64,000 bases of DNA. Origin: Gordonia alkaliphila. Lineage in GTDB: Bacteria; Actinomycetota; Actinomycetes; Mycobacteriales; Mycobacteriaceae. Where the stretch lies: contig NZ_JALKBW010000001.1 in the NCBI RefSeq assembly GCF_023017165.1, positions 248,001-312,000 on the forward strand, in the 5' to 3' direction. The notes under the pieces were generated by a model. That model ran no database searches and was not told where the DNA came from. It worked only from the letters and a program-made list of their open reading frames with translations. Below, piece by piece: positions 27,343 to 38,261 of this stretch (position 1 is its first letter; the number at the start of each line of letters is the position of its first letter). A program made the translations under genes and the position numbers.

Positions 27343-27732
27343 ATGTCCCCCAGCAATTCCGCCTCGGGCGGCTCGTTCGGCCCCGGCGACGACGACTTCG
27401 ACCGCTTCACGCGGGAGGTCGGCGACGGCCTCAAGGACATGATCGGCAAGTTTCTGGCCGGGCAGGGCGGCCAACTCGCCTGGTCCACCCTCTCCGATGC
27501 CGCCGCGCGTCCCCGCCGGGAGGCGCCGCGCCCGGAAGCGCCGGTGGTCAGCGCCGACTCCGACAGCGGCGTCTGGGCCATCGTGGCGAGCGACGAGGGC
27601 GGTGCGCGGGTGGAGCAGGTGTTCCCCACCGAACTCGACGCCCTGCGCGCGCATCAGCACAACACTGATCCGGGCCGTCGCGTGCGCTTCCTGCCCTACG
27701 GGATCCCGGTCACCGCGCTCGACGCCGACTGA
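27343..27732 (+). CDS. Hypothetical protein, 129 aa
   Basis: 129 residues beginning MSPSNSASGG, start supported by GAGGAG. The N-terminal half is acidic and flexible with a predicted amphipathic helix (DDDFDRFTREVGDGLKDMIGKFLAG); the C-terminal half (SGVWAIVASDEGGARVEQVFPTELDALRAHQHN, ending VRFLPYGIP) resembles short actinobacterial proteins of unknown role. It follows the fusion gene by 56 bases on the same strand and converges on the peroxiredoxin gene. No function is proposed. Confidence 0.6.
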   Translation: MSPSNSASGGSFGPGDDDFDRFTREVGDGLKDMIGKFLAGQGGQLAWSTLSDAAARPRREAPRPEAPVVSADSDSGVWAIVASDEGGARVEQVFPTELDALRAHQHNTDPGRRVRFLPYGIPVTALDAD

Positions 27733-27742
27733 ACCGCCGTTC

Positions 27743-28201
27743 TCAACTCCGCAGCGCGGTGAGCGCCCGGTCGGCGTGCACGGTCATGTTGACCTCCGAG
27801 GCGATGACGTCGGCGATCGTGCCGTCGGTCCGAATGGCGAAGGTGGTGCGCTTGGTCGGCATGCCGATCGTGCGCAGCAGCGAACCCCGTTGCACGCCAT
27901 AGGCCTTCGCGACCTCCCCGGACACGTCCGCGAGCAGTGGGAAGTCCAGGCCGTGCTCGACGGTCCACCGGTCGAGCTTCTCCACCGCGTCGGCGCTGAT
28001 ACCGATCCGCTGCACACCGGCCGCGGCGAACTCGGCGGCCAGGTCGCGGAAGTGACAGGCCTCCTTGGTGCAGCCCGGGGTGAACGCCGCCGGGTAGAAG
28101 AACAGCGCCACCGGACCGGCGGCCAGCAGTTCGTCGAGCCGCCGCACCGTGCCGGTCTGGTCGGGCAATGCGAATGCGGGGGCCTGCTCACCGGGTCTCA
28201 T
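27743..28201 (-). CDS. Peroxiredoxin of the AhpC/TSA (BCP-like) family
   Basis: 152 residues, a thiol peroxidase. The peroxidatic cysteine is C44 in PAAFTPGCTKEAC, with a possible resolving cysteine C49 five residues later, the arrangement of atypical BCP/PrxQ enzymes. The conserved Arg appears later in the RTDGTI region context. It reduces hydroperoxides in the cytoplasm using thioredoxin or mycoredoxin. Start ATG 28201. It lies 10 bases from the convergent hypothetical gene and 40 bases after the crotonase gene on the same strand. Confidence 0.88.
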   Translation of the reverse strand: MRPGEQAPAFALPDQTGTVRRLDELLAAGPVALFFYPAAFTPGCTKEACHFRDLAAEFAAAGVQRIGISADAVEKLDRWTVEHGLDFPLLADVSGEVAKAYGVQRGSLLRTIGMPTKRTTFAIRTDGTIADVIASEVNMTVHADRALTALRS

Positions 28202-28241
28202 GCACTCCAGTGTGCCGGACGCCCCGCTGCCGATGACCCGC

Positions 28242-29033
28242 CTACCGGTCGGACCAGACCGGCGGGCGCTTCTCCAGGAACGCGGAGATCCCTTCCTTAG
28301 CGTCGGGAATCACGGCGTTGACGGCCATGGTCTCCGACATCAGTTCGTAGGCCGCGGGCTCGGACACGTCGATCTGGTCGTAGAAGGCCCGCTTGCCGAT
28401 GGCCAGGGTGGCGCTGCTGGAGGCGGCGATCGAGGCGGCGAGCTGCGCCACGGCCCGGTCGAGCTCGTCGGCAGGCACCGCCTGGTTGATCAGGCCCCAG
28501 TCGGCGGCCGTCGCCGCGTCGATCATCTCCCCGGTGAGGAGCATGTGCATGGCGCGCTTGCGTCCGACGGCCCGGGTGAGCGGCACCATCGGGGTGGAGC
28601 AGAACAGTCCGATCTTGACGCCCGGGGTGCTGAAGCGGGCGGTGTCGGCGGCGATCGCGAGATCGCACGTGGCCACCAGCTGGCAGCCGGCGGCCAGTGC
28701 CATCCCAGCGACCTTCGCGATCACCGGCTGGCGCACCTCGTGGAGGGTGAGCATCAGATCCGAGCAGGCGCCGAAGATCTCGCGCTGATCGTCGAGCTCG
28801 GCGCCGGCCACTTCGGCGAGGTCGTGCCCGGCGGAGAACGCCGGGCCTTCGGCGGCGATCACGATGACCCGCACCTGCGGATCAGCGTCGAGCTCGCGCA
28901 GCAGGCGCGTGGCCGTGCGCATGGTGTCCTTGGACAACGGGTTGCGGCGTTGCGGCGCGCGGAGGGTGAGGGTGGCGATCGGGTCGACCACCTCGACGGT
29001 CACGGCGGTGCTGTTCTCGGTCATGGCTGCCAT
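28242..29033 (-). CDS. Crotonase-fold protein without the hydratase glutamates
   Basis: 263 residues of the enoyl-CoA hydratase/isomerase superfamily: IVIAAEGPAFSAGHDLAEV and KVAGMALAAGCQLVATCDLAIA form the oxyanion hole. The two glutamates used by true hydratases are replaced by Q118 and G138, spaced correctly. It is therefore more likely a hydrolase, isomerase, decarboxylase or a damage-control ECHDC-type protein. Start uncertain between ATG 29033 and ATG 29024; neither has a clear ribosome-binding site. Downstream is the peroxiredoxin gene on the same strand. Confidence 0.8.
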   Translation of the reverse strand: MAAMTENSTAVTVEVVDPIATLTLRAPQRRNPLSKDTMRTATRLLRELDADPQVRVIVIAAEGPAFSAGHDLAEVAGAELDDQREIFGACSDLMLTLHEVRQPVIAKVAGMALAAGCQLVATCDLAIAADTARFSTPGVKIGLFCSTPMVPLTRAVGRKRAMHMLLTGEMIDAATAADWGLINQAVPADELDRAVAQLAASIAASSSATLAIGKRAFYDQIDVSEPAAYELMSETMAVNAVIPDAKEGISAFLEKRPPVWSDR

Positions 29034-29125
29034 TGTGTCGTCGACGGCCCGGATTATCTCGGCAACCGCGAGCGTGGGATCTGCGCCACTGACCTCAGTC
29101 CGCGTGCGCCCATAGAATTCTCGGT

Positions 29126-29542
29126 ATGGCCCCCACGACGCGCTTTCGCTGGTTCTGGTGGCTCGTCGCTTACCTGGCGCTCGCGCTCGGGGTGATCGGC
29201 ATCGTGCTTCCGGTGGTGCCGACGGTGCCGTTCATTCTGCTGGCCGCGTTCGCCGCGGCCCGCGGTTCGCAACGCCTGCACCACCGTCTGCTCAGCCATC
29301 CCCGCCTGGGCCCGATGATCACCGACTGGCAGGCGCACGGCGCGCTGCGTCGTCGGGCCAAATGGCTGGCCACCGTGATGATGCTGCTCGCGGCGGCACT
29401 GCTGTTGTGGCTGACCCCGCACCTGTGGATCCCGCTGGTGGCGTCGTCGATCATGACCGTGGTCTGCATCTGGCTCTGGCTCCGCCCCGAGCCGCCCACG
29501 GACCCGGAACCCACGGCGGCGACAGCACCTCCTCCGGACTGA
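29126..29542 (+). CDS. DUF454/YbaN-family small membrane protein
   Basis: 138 residues. The N-terminal TM hairpin (about 9-45) contains the family signature ALGVIGIVLPVVPTVPFILLAAFAAARGS, followed by a cytoplasmic basic segment with HHRLLSHPRLGPMITDWQAHGALRRRAKW and two more TM helices (about 80-115). A proline-rich C-terminal tail follows. The role of YbaN proteins is not established. Start ATG 29126. Divergent from the crotonase gene. Confidence 0.85.
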   Translation: MAPTTRFRWFWWLVAYLALALGVIGIVLPVVPTVPFILLAAFAAARGSQRLHHRLLSHPRLGPMITDWQAHGALRRRAKWLATVMMLLAAALLLWLTPHLWIPLVASSIMTVVCIWLWLRPEPPTDPEPTAATAPPPD

Positions 29543-29611
29543 CTCGGCGCGGATGCGAACCGGCCGCCGAGTGAGCTCGGCGGCCGGTCGCGATGCGGTG
29601 CGCGGAAGGCG

Positions 29612-31846
<2,235 letters not shown>

Positions 31847-32066
31847 TAGGGTATCGACTCTTTTCAGCTCGGTCGGATCGCAAGTTCTTGTGGAACATCC
31901 GTGTCTAACTCGTCGCAGACATTCTCCACCTGTTTGTGATTTTCCGCGAACGTAGTTCGAGAATGCGAGAGGGCCCACACCCCCGTCACGCCCCTGCCTG
32001 CGGTGCTAGCTGGAGGTAGCAGCCCGTCGGCGTGTTGCCCGACGACCTCACCTAGGATCTGCACCC

Positions 32067-32411
32067 ATGGCAGGTCGCAGCCGTTCCGCGGTGTACGCAC
32101 GTCGTCGACGCCGGCGGATGTCGGCCGCCGACCACGATCTCACCGACGCACAGTGGACGGCGCTGGTCGCCGAATGGGGCGGCTGCGCCTACTGCGAGGA
32201 GCCCGATGAGGCGCCGCAGCGGGACTGCATCCTCCCGATCTCCCGGGGCGGCCGGTACACGCTCGGCAACGTGGTCCCGGCCTGCCGGTCGTGCAATGCC
32301 AGCAAGTGCAATGCCGAAGTGACCCAGTGGATGCGCCGCAAGAAGCTCGACGAGAAGCGGTTCCTGGTGCGCCAGTTTCAGATCTCCCGACTGCTGGAGG
32401 AGCGGGACTGA
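32067..32411 (+). CDS. HNH endonuclease-like protein, 114 aa
   Basis: 114 residues with a basic N-terminus (RSRSAVYARRRRRR) and an HNH zinc-finger core: CAYC (about 36-39), then DCILPISRGGRYTLGNVVPACRSCNASK (about 52-78). In this small-protein subgroup the usual first His of HNH is a Cys (DC instead of DH); the central Asn and the second CxxC are kept. Possibly a nuclease or a zinc structural domain. A TAGGAT -10-like hexamer at 32053-32058 ends 8 bases before the ATG, which suggests a leaderless transcript. Confidence 0.75.
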   Translation: MAGRSRSAVYARRRRRRMSAADHDLTDAQWTALVAEWGGCAYCEEPDEAPQRDCILPISRGGRYTLGNVVPACRSCNASKCNAEVTQWMRRKKLDEKRFLVRQFQISRLLEERD

Positions 32412-32442
32412 CGCGGCCTACCCTGGTTCGCGGAGGTAGACG

Positions 32443-33297
32443 ATGAGCACGGCGATCGTACTGTCCGGCGGCGCCAATCTGGGTGCGAGGCAGGTGGGCA
32501 TGCTCCGCGCCCTCGCCGAACACGGGGTGACCCCGAACCTCATCGTGGGCACCTCGGCGGGCGCGCTCAACGCGGCGTTCATCGCCGAGCGGGGCCTCAC
32601 CACCGCGGCCGTGGACGAGTTGGCGCAGATCTGGCGCTCGCTGCGCGCCCGAGACGTGTTTCCGCCCGACCCCAAGTACCTGTTCAGCGCCGTGCGGGGG
32701 CGCAGGCCGTCGCTGTTCAGCGATTTCGGTCTGCGCAAGCTGATCGACCGGCATGTGAATCTGACGGTGCTCGAGGATGCGCAGATCCCACTGATCGTGG
32801 TGGCGACCGACCTCCTGACCGGCGGCGAGGTGGATCTGGGCTGGGGCCCGGCCGCCGACGCCGTTCTCGCCAGCAGCGCGATCCCCGGACTGCTGCCGCC
32901 GGTGATCTGGCGCGGCCGCACCCTGGTCGACGGCGGGGTCGCCGACAACACCTCGCTTGCGCCCGCCATCATCGCCGGTGCAGAGACGGTGTACGTCCTG
33001 CCCACCGGGTACCGGTGCGCCCCGGCGGAGGTGCCCGACGACGCCGCCGACATCGTCTTGCACGCCACCACCCTGCTGGTGCAGAAGCGACTGATCCGCG
33101 ACATCGAGCAGTACGCCGGTGCGGCCGACCTGATCGTGCTGCCGTCCCCGTGTCCCCTCGACATCAGTCCGCGCGACTTCAGCCGGGCCGACGAGTTGAT
33201 CGAGCGGGCCTACCGGGAGGCCGTCAGCCAGTTGGCCGTTGACGGCGGCCTGCGCGCGCGCCCCGCAACACAACTCGCACTCCAACCGCGACGCTAG
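32443..33297 (+). CDS. Patatin-like phospholipase
   Basis: 284 residues of the patatin family. Oxyanion hole GGANLGARQVG (9-19), nucleophile elbow GTSAG with S38, and catalytic aspartate in DGGVADN (about residue 165) complete the Ser-Asp dyad. It should hydrolyse acyl esters of phospholipids or other lipids. No signal peptide is apparent. Start ATG 32443 with a CGGAGG site 7 bases upstream, 31 bases after the HNH gene, so possibly the same transcript. Confidence 0.88.
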   Translation: MSTAIVLSGGANLGARQVGMLRALAEHGVTPNLIVGTSAGALNAAFIAERGLTTAAVDELAQIWRSLRARDVFPPDPKYLFSAVRGRRPSLFSDFGLRKLIDRHVNLTVLEDAQIPLIVVATDLLTGGEVDLGWGPAADAVLASSAIPGLLPPVIWRGRTLVDGGVADNTSLAPAIIAGAETVYVLPTGYRCAPAEVPDDAADIVLHATTLLVQKRLIRDIEQYAGAADLIVLPSPCPLDISPRDFSRADELIERAYREAVSQLAVDGGLRARPATQLALQPRR

Positions 33298-33336
33298 TCC
33301 GGTATCCGTCGGACCGGCGGATGCGAGGATGGTGGG

Positions 33337-34311
33337 GTGTCGATGCTTGCTCCGCTCCCGATGAAGGACGGGGTCGGACCGACCCGCCTGCGGGTGCCCG
33401 CCGACGGGCCCTGGCCCACCGTCGCCGCGTTCGTCGTCGAGCATTTCGGTCACATCGCCGCCGACGAATTGCACCGGCGGTTCGCCGACGGTGAGATCGT
33501 CGGCACCGACGGCGCGCCCCTCGCCGCCGACACGCCCCTCGGACGGCACGAGTTCCTCTGGTACTACCGGGAACTCCCCGACGAGCAGCCGCTGCCGTAC
33601 CGCGAGGAGATCCTGCACGTCGACGACGACCTGATCGTGGTGGACAAACCGCACTTCCTGCCCACCACGCCGGGCGGGCGGTATCTGCGCGAGTCGGCGC
33701 TGGTGCGGTTGCGGGTGCGTCTGGACAACCCGGAGATCGCTCCGATCCATCGCCTCGACCGGCCCACGGCCGGGCTGGTCCTGTTCTCGGCGCGCCGCTC
33801 CTCGCGCGGCGCCTACCAATCGTTGTTCGAGCGACGGACGGTCACCAAGGTGTACGAGGCCGTGTCCGCGCTGCCGGCCGACTGGGATCCCGACCACCCG
33901 CACCTGGCCGGACACCGTTTCCCGCTGGTCTACCGCAACCACATCTACCGCGACCGGTCGGCCGCGGACCGCAACGATCCGCGGGTGTTCGTCGACCCGG
34001 ACCGCCCACCCAATGCCGAGACCGCGCTGGAGGTCCTCGGGACCGGCGTCAGCGCCGCCGGCCGTTCGGTGCTGCACACGGCACTGCGCCCGCACACCGG
34101 TCGCATGCACCAGCTGCGGGTGCACCTGGCTGCCCTGGGCGCGCCCATCCTCGGCGAGCGCCGCTACCCCGAGCTGCTGCCGGAGACGGCCGACGACCCG
34201 GCGCTGCCGCTGCAGTTGCTGGCCCGTTCGCTGGCGTTCACCGATCCGCGGACCGGGCGGGTTCGCGAGTTCACCAGCGAGCGCACGCTCAGCGAGGCGC
34301 CGACCGCGTGA
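33337..34311 (+). CDS. RluA-family pseudouridine synthase
   Basis: 324 residues. The N-terminal part resembles an S4-like/RNA-binding region (FVVEHFGHIAADELHRRFADGEI). The catalytic domain has the RluA motif HRLDRPTAG with catalytic aspartate D141, then KVYEAVSALP and the C-terminal GRMHQLRVHLAALGAPILGERRYPE. It isomerises uridine to pseudouridine in rRNA or tRNA; the target cannot be read from the sequence. Start GTG 33337, with an alternative ATG two codons later. It lies 39 bases after the patatin gene. Confidence 0.88.
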   Translation: MSMLAPLPMKDGVGPTRLRVPADGPWPTVAAFVVEHFGHIAADELHRRFADGEIVGTDGAPLAADTPLGRHEFLWYYRELPDEQPLPYREEILHVDDDLIVVDKPHFLPTTPGGRYLRESALVRLRVRLDNPEIAPIHRLDRPTAGLVLFSARRSSRGAYQSLFERRTVTKVYEAVSALPADWDPDHPHLAGHRFPLVYRNHIYRDRSAADRNDPRVFVDPDRPPNAETALEVLGTGVSAAGRSVLHTALRPHTGRMHQLRVHLAALGAPILGERRYPELLPETADDPALPLQLLARSLAFTDPRTGRVREFTSERTLSEAPTA

Positions 34312-34440
34312 ACCGGCCCGGCGGGACCTGTCCGGACAACCGGGCGGACCGTCCCGATTCCCGGTAGCGTGCCAACCACGCCCACCCGCCACGCGCGGCC
34401 GACGACCCGCGCCCACCTCGAAGGGAAGGTCCCAGGCTCC

Positions 34441-34719
34441 ATGCCGATCTATCAGTTTCACTGCGCCGAGTGCGGGCGATTCGAAGCCTCGTTCTCCATG
34501 GCCGACGTGCCCGACTCCACCGACTGCGCCTGCGGCGCGGCGGCCCGTCGCGGCATCAGCTCCCCGCACCTGGGGCGCGGCGGCAGCGCGATGAACCTGT
34601 TGGACGCCACCAAGGCGACGGCCGACAAGCCCGCCGTCGTCGACCGGATTCCCAGCGGTGGTCGTCGCGCCGCCGGTGGATCCACCAATCCGCTGCACGC
34701 CAAGCTGCCGCGCCCCTGA
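34441..34719 (+). CDS. fmdB: FmdB-family zinc-ribbon regulator
   Basis: 92 residues. The N-terminal zinc ribbon MPIYQFHCAECGRFEASFSM carries one Cys pair (CAEC), and a second pair (CACG) lies at about 30-33, the FmdB/putative regulatory protein signature. The C-terminal part is polar and disordered. The start is ATG at 34441. It lies 44 bases upstream of the formamidase gene on the same strand, the classic fmdB-fmdA association in which FmdB affects amidase expression or assembly. Confidence 0.85.
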   Translation: MPIYQFHCAECGRFEASFSMADVPDSTDCACGAAARRGISSPHLGRGGSAMNLLDATKATADKPAVVDRIPSGGRRAAGGSTNPLHAKLPRP

Positions 34720-34763
34720 CCCACCGTTGCGCCGGCCAACTCCAGTGTGAAAGGACCGCTCCC

Positions 34764-36020
34764 ATGCCCGAGCTCGTATTCCCACTCGATTCGACCAAGA
34801 AGTTCACCGAACAGGAGATCCTCGGTCACAACCGGTGGCACTACGCGATCCCGCCGGCGGTCACCGTCAAGCCCGGCGACACCTTCCGCGTGCACTGCCG
34901 GGAATGGTTCGACGGCGCCATCGTGAACGACGATTCCGCCGAGGACATCCTGAACGCGCCGCTGAAGACGGTGCACACCCTGTCCGGCCCGTTCGCGGTG
35001 GAGGGCGCGCAGCCCGGCGACCTGCTGATCGTCGACATCGTCGACGTCGGGCCGATCCCGCAGGAGGACTCCGGCCCGCTCGCCGGTCAGGGCTGGGGTT
35101 ACACCGGCATCTTCGCCAAGCAGAACGGCGGCAGCTTCCTCACCGACCAGTTCCCCGACGCCTACAAGGCGGTGTGGGACTTCCAGGGCCACACCGCGAC
35201 CTCCCGGCACATCCCGCACGTCAGCTTCACCGGCATGATCCACCCCGGGCTGATGGGCACCGCGCCGTCGAAGGAGCTGCTGGGCAAGTGGAATGCGCGC
35301 GAGGCCGCGCTGATCGCCACCGACCCCGAGCGCGTGCCGCCGCTGGCGCTGCCGCCGGAGCCCGAGCACGCCCTGCTCGGTTCGCTGACCGGTGACGCCT
35401 TCACCGCCGCGGCCGCCGAGGCCGCCCGCACCGCGCCGCCGCGGGAGAACGGCGGCAACCAGGACATCAAGAACCTCACCCGCGGCACCCGCGTGTTCTA
35501 CCCGGTGTTCGTCGACGGCGCGAACCTGTCGGTGGGCGATCTGCACTTCAGCCAGGGCGACGGTGAGATCACCTTCTGCGGCGGCATCGAGATGGGCGGC
35601 TTCATCGATCTGCACGTCGACCTGATCAAGGGCGGCATGGAGACCTACGGGGTCAGCGAGAACGCCATCTTCCTGCCGGGCGGCGACGTGGGGCCCCGCT
35701 ACGAGAAGTTCCTCGCCTTCTCCGGCACCTCGGTGACGCTCGACGGCGAGCAGCGCTACCTGGACTCGCAGCTGGCCTATCAGCGCGCCTGCCTGCACGC
35801 GATCGACTACCTGACCAAGTTCGGCTACAGCCCCGAGCAGGCTTACCTGCTGCTGGGCGCCGCGCCCATCGAGGGTCGCTTCTCCGGGGTGGTCGACATT
35901 CCGAACTCGTGCGCCACGGTGTACATCCCGACGTCGATCTTCGATTTCGATGTGGAGCCCGGCAAGGACGGTCCGGTGCAGATCGATCCCGGTATCGGGG
36001 CGCCGCGCGCCTCGGCCTGA
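34764..36020 (+). CDS. fmdA: Acetamidase/formamidase
   Basis: 418 residues of the FmdA_AmdA family, which hydrolyses short aliphatic amides such as formamide or acetamide to ammonia and the acid. Visible segments are HNRWHYAIPPAVTVKPGDT, SGPFAVEGAQPGDLLIVDIVDV, the hinge HIPHVSFTGMIHPGLMG, and GDLHFSQGDGEITFCGGIEMGG. The start ATG 34764 follows GAAAGGA and is the family N-terminus; a longer open frame upstream lies over fmdB. It forms an operon with fmdB and probably contributes nitrogen scavenging. Confidence 0.9.
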   Translation: MPELVFPLDSTKKFTEQEILGHNRWHYAIPPAVTVKPGDTFRVHCREWFDGAIVNDDSAEDILNAPLKTVHTLSGPFAVEGAQPGDLLIVDIVDVGPIPQEDSGPLAGQGWGYTGIFAKQNGGSFLTDQFPDAYKAVWDFQGHTATSRHIPHVSFTGMIHPGLMGTAPSKELLGKWNAREAALIATDPERVPPLALPPEPEHALLGSLTGDAFTAAAAEAARTAPPRENGGNQDIKNLTRGTRVFYPVFVDGANLSVGDLHFSQGDGEITFCGGIEMGGFIDLHVDLIKGGMETYGVSENAIFLPGGDVGPRYEKFLAFSGTSVTLDGEQRYLDSQLAYQRACLHAIDYLTKFGYSPEQAYLLLGAAPIEGRFSGVVDIPNSCATVYIPTSIFDFDVEPGKDGPVQIDPGIGAPRASA

Positions 36021-36040
36021 GCCGGCCGAACTCTGGTGGG

Positions 36041-36604
36041 TCAGCGGCGCGCCCGGTAGTGCACGTACACCGTGTCGCCGTAGGCGCGCTGCTCCACCAG
36101 TTGCAGGTCGAGCCGGGCGTCGGCCGGTAGGGCGCGCAGGCCCCCGCCGACCAGCTTGGGCACGATGAAGAATCGGAAGTCGGTCACCAGGCCGGCGCGA
36201 ATCGCGACGGCCGCGGTGGTCGGCCCGAAGATCTCGACCTCGCCGGGCTCTTCGTCGACGATGCGCCGCAGCTCGGCCAGGTCCAGTTCGGGCACCAGCC
36301 GGGTGTGCGGGGCGCCGAGGTCGGAGTCGGTGAGCGTCGTGGAGACCACCACCTTGCGTAGGTCACGCCAGGCCTGCGCGAACTGCTTCTCGAGTGGACC
36401 CCACGGGTCGTCCGCCGGTTCGTGCTCCCAGTACCGCATGAGCAGATAGGTCTTGCGGCCGAGGATCTCGGTGGAGATCGGCCCCATCCGCTCGACGTGG
36501 AAGGCGAACACCTCGTCGTCGGGTGCCGACCACTGGAAGTCGCCGTCGGAGTCGGCGGCGAAACCGTCGATCGAGACTGTCGCGGTGTAACTCAGAGTGC
36601 CCAT
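36041..36604 (-). CDS. RibD C-terminal/dihydrofolate reductase-family protein
   Basis: 187 residues of the RibD_C/DHFR-like fold: SVDGFAADSDGDFQWSAPDDE and ILGRKTYLLMRYW near the N-terminus, then VVVSTTL, EIFGPTTAAVAI and the C-terminal VDFRFFIVPKLVGGG-type segment. It is probably an NADPH-dependent reductase; the substrate is unknown. ATG 36604 with a GAGGAG site is the start; the open frame upstream is not coding. Convergent with the amidase operon and divergent from the cupin regulator. Confidence 0.85.
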   Translation of the reverse strand: MGTLSYTATVSIDGFAADSDGDFQWSAPDDEVFAFHVERMGPISTEILGRKTYLLMRYWEHEPADDPWGPLEKQFAQAWRDLRKVVVSTTLTDSDLGAPHTRLVPELDLAELRRIVDEEPGEVEIFGPTTAAVAIRAGLVTDFRFFIVPKLVGGGLRALPADARLDLQLVEQRAYGDTVYVHYRARR

Positions 36605-36706
36605 GTCGATCTCCTCACCCTCCGATTCTGGCGCGGTGTATCGACGCGGCGCAATGGTTGACCGGCCCCCGTTTGCGGCGGAGACGACCGCAGCCTTGAT
36701 TCGCCA

Positions 36707-36734
36707 GTGCACTCAATAGTGCAATATCGTGCAC
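36707..36734. promoter_or_regulatory. Triple GTGCA repeat upstream of the XRE-cupin regulator
   Basis: GTGCAC (36707), GTGCAA (36719) and GTGCAC (36729) are spaced 12 and 10 bases apart, about one helical turn each, and end three bases before the regulator ATG at 36738. The outer copies lie in the self-complementary AGTGCACT and CGTGCACT. A plausible autoregulatory operator, inferred only from position and phasing. Confidence 0.45.
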
Positions 36735-36737
36735 TCC

Positions 36738-37343
36738 ATGGAGGAGGACACCGAACGGTTGGCCCGCGCGATCGGCGAACGCGTGAAGCGGGAGCGGAAC
36801 GCTAAATCGTGGACGCTGGATCAGCTCGCCGCGAAGGCGACGCTGAGCCGACGCATGGTGGTCAACGTGGAGCAGGGAGCGACCAATCCCAGTCTGGGCA
36901 CCCTGCTGCGGTTGTCGGCGGCGCTCGGCGTCGGGCTTCCGACGCTGGTGGAGGAGCCGCCCTCACCGGTGGGCACGGTGATTCGCCACGGCGACGGCGC
37001 GGTGCTGTGGACCGGCGCCCACGGTGGCCGCGCCGTGCTGGTGGCCGGCACCGAATCGCCGGACATCGTGGAGCTGTGGGACTGGACGCTCGGCCCGGGC
37101 GACGTGCACAGCACCGAGGCGCACGCGCCCGGCACCCGCGAACTGCTGCGGGTGGACTCGGGCGAGCTCACCGTGCAGGTCGAGGACCACGTTCACCGGC
37201 TCGGCCCCGGCGACGCGCTCAGTTTCCGCGCCGACGCCGCCCACTCCTACGCCAACCACACCGACGCGCTCGCCCGCTTCACCCTTGCGGTGTATGAGCC
37301 GGGTATCGGCGGCGCCCATCGGGCGGAGCATTCCGATGCGTGA
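36738..37343 (+). CDS. XRE-family regulator with C-terminal cupin domain
   Basis: 201 residues. Residues about 8-62 are a helix-turn-helix (SWTLDQLAAKATLSRRMVVNVEQGATNPSLGTLLRLSAAL); residues about 110-190 are a small cupin (GELTVQVEDHVHRLGPGDALSFRADAAHSYAN) that may bind a ligand or metal. Such regulators often control an adjacent exporter. I took ATG 36738 as start; a GTG at 36729 would place the start inside the repeat. The exporter gene follows 30 bases later on the same strand. Confidence 0.85.
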   Translation: MEEDTERLARAIGERVKRERNAKSWTLDQLAAKATLSRRMVVNVEQGATNPSLGTLLRLSAALGVGLPTLVEEPPSPVGTVIRHGDGAVLWTGAHGGRAVLVAGTESPDIVELWDWTLGPGDVHSTEAHAPGTRELLRVDSGELTVQVEDHVHRLGPGDALSFRADAAHSYANHTDALARFTLAVYEPGIGGAHRAEHSDA

Positions 37344-37373
37344 GCGGAGCGCACCGAGCGCGACGATGCGGTC

Positions 37374-38258
37374 ATGATCGGGCAGAACCTGCCGGCCAAG
37401 GTGCCGGCGTGGTCGATGGCGGTCGCGGCGATGCTCGGCATCCAGATGGCCAGCGCACTCTCGGTGCGGGTGATCGAGCAGGTGGGTCCGGCGGGCACCG
37501 CGTGGCTGCGGCTGAGCTTCGGCGTGGCCCTGCTGTGGCTGATCTCGCCGCCCAAGTTCGGCTCGATTCGTCGACGCGACGTGCCCGCGCTCCTGGCGCT
37601 CGGTGCGGCGACCGGCTTGATGACCACGTTCTTCCTGTCCGCGCTCGAGCGCATCGAACTGGGCACCGCGGTATCGATCGAGTTCCTCGGGCCGCTCGTC
37701 GTGGCCGCGGTGATGAGTCCGCATCGCAAGGCGCTGATCTGGCCGCTGGTGGCCCTGGCCGGCGTGCTGCTGTTGACCGAGCCGTGGCGCGGCGAGATCG
37801 ACCTGCTGGGCGTGGCTTTCGCGCTGCTCGCCGGCGCCTGCTGGGGCACCTACAACGTGCTCACCCAGCACGTGGGAAGCCGGTTCGAGGGAATCAGCGG
37901 CTTGTCGTTGACCATCCCGGTCGCGGCCCTGGTGGCCCTGCCGATGGGGCTGCCCCAGGTACTCGGCGGCGACGTGCTCTGGTGGGTGCTCCCCACCGCG
38001 GCGGGTATCGCACTGCTGGCCCCGGTGATCGCGTTCGCGCTGGAGATGGCGTCGCTGCGCCGGATGACCCAGACCGCGTTCGGCACGCTGCTGTCGGTGG
38101 AGCCGGCCCTCGCGGTGCTCATCGGCCTGATCGTGCTCACCCAGCTGCCCTCGCCGGTGCAACTGCTCGGGATCGCCCTGGTGGTGGTCGCCGCCGCCGC
38201 GGCACAGCGCGGCGGCAAGCGACCGTCCACCGGGACGAGGGAAGAAGCCGTCCTGTAG
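37374..38258 (+). CDS. DMT/EamA-family exporter (RhtA-like)
   Basis: 294 residues with ten predicted TM helices forming two EamA halves (about 12-135 and 140-280). Conserved features are MLGIQMASALSVRVIEQVGPAGTAWLR, LERIELGTAVSIEFLGPL and the second-half CWGTYNVLTQHVGSRF, characteristic of the RhtA amino-acid/homoserine exporter group. The substrate is not determined. Start ATG 37374. It is probably controlled by the XRE-cupin protein encoded just upstream. The stop TAG (38256-38258) lies one base before the IS630 target site. Confidence 0.87.
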   Translation: MIGQNLPAKVPAWSMAVAAMLGIQMASALSVRVIEQVGPAGTAWLRLSFGVALLWLISPPKFGSIRRRDVPALLALGAATGLMTTFFLSALERIELGTAVSIEFLGPLVVAAVMSPHRKALIWPLVALAGVLLLTEPWRGEIDLLGVAFALLAGACWGTYNVLTQHVGSRFEGISGLSLTIPVAALVALPMGLPQVLGGDVLWWVLPTAAGIALLAPVIAFALEMASLRRMTQTAFGTLLSVEPALAVLIGLIVLTQLPSPVQLLGIALVVVAAAAAQRGGKRPSTGTREEAVL

Positions 38259-38261
38259 CTA

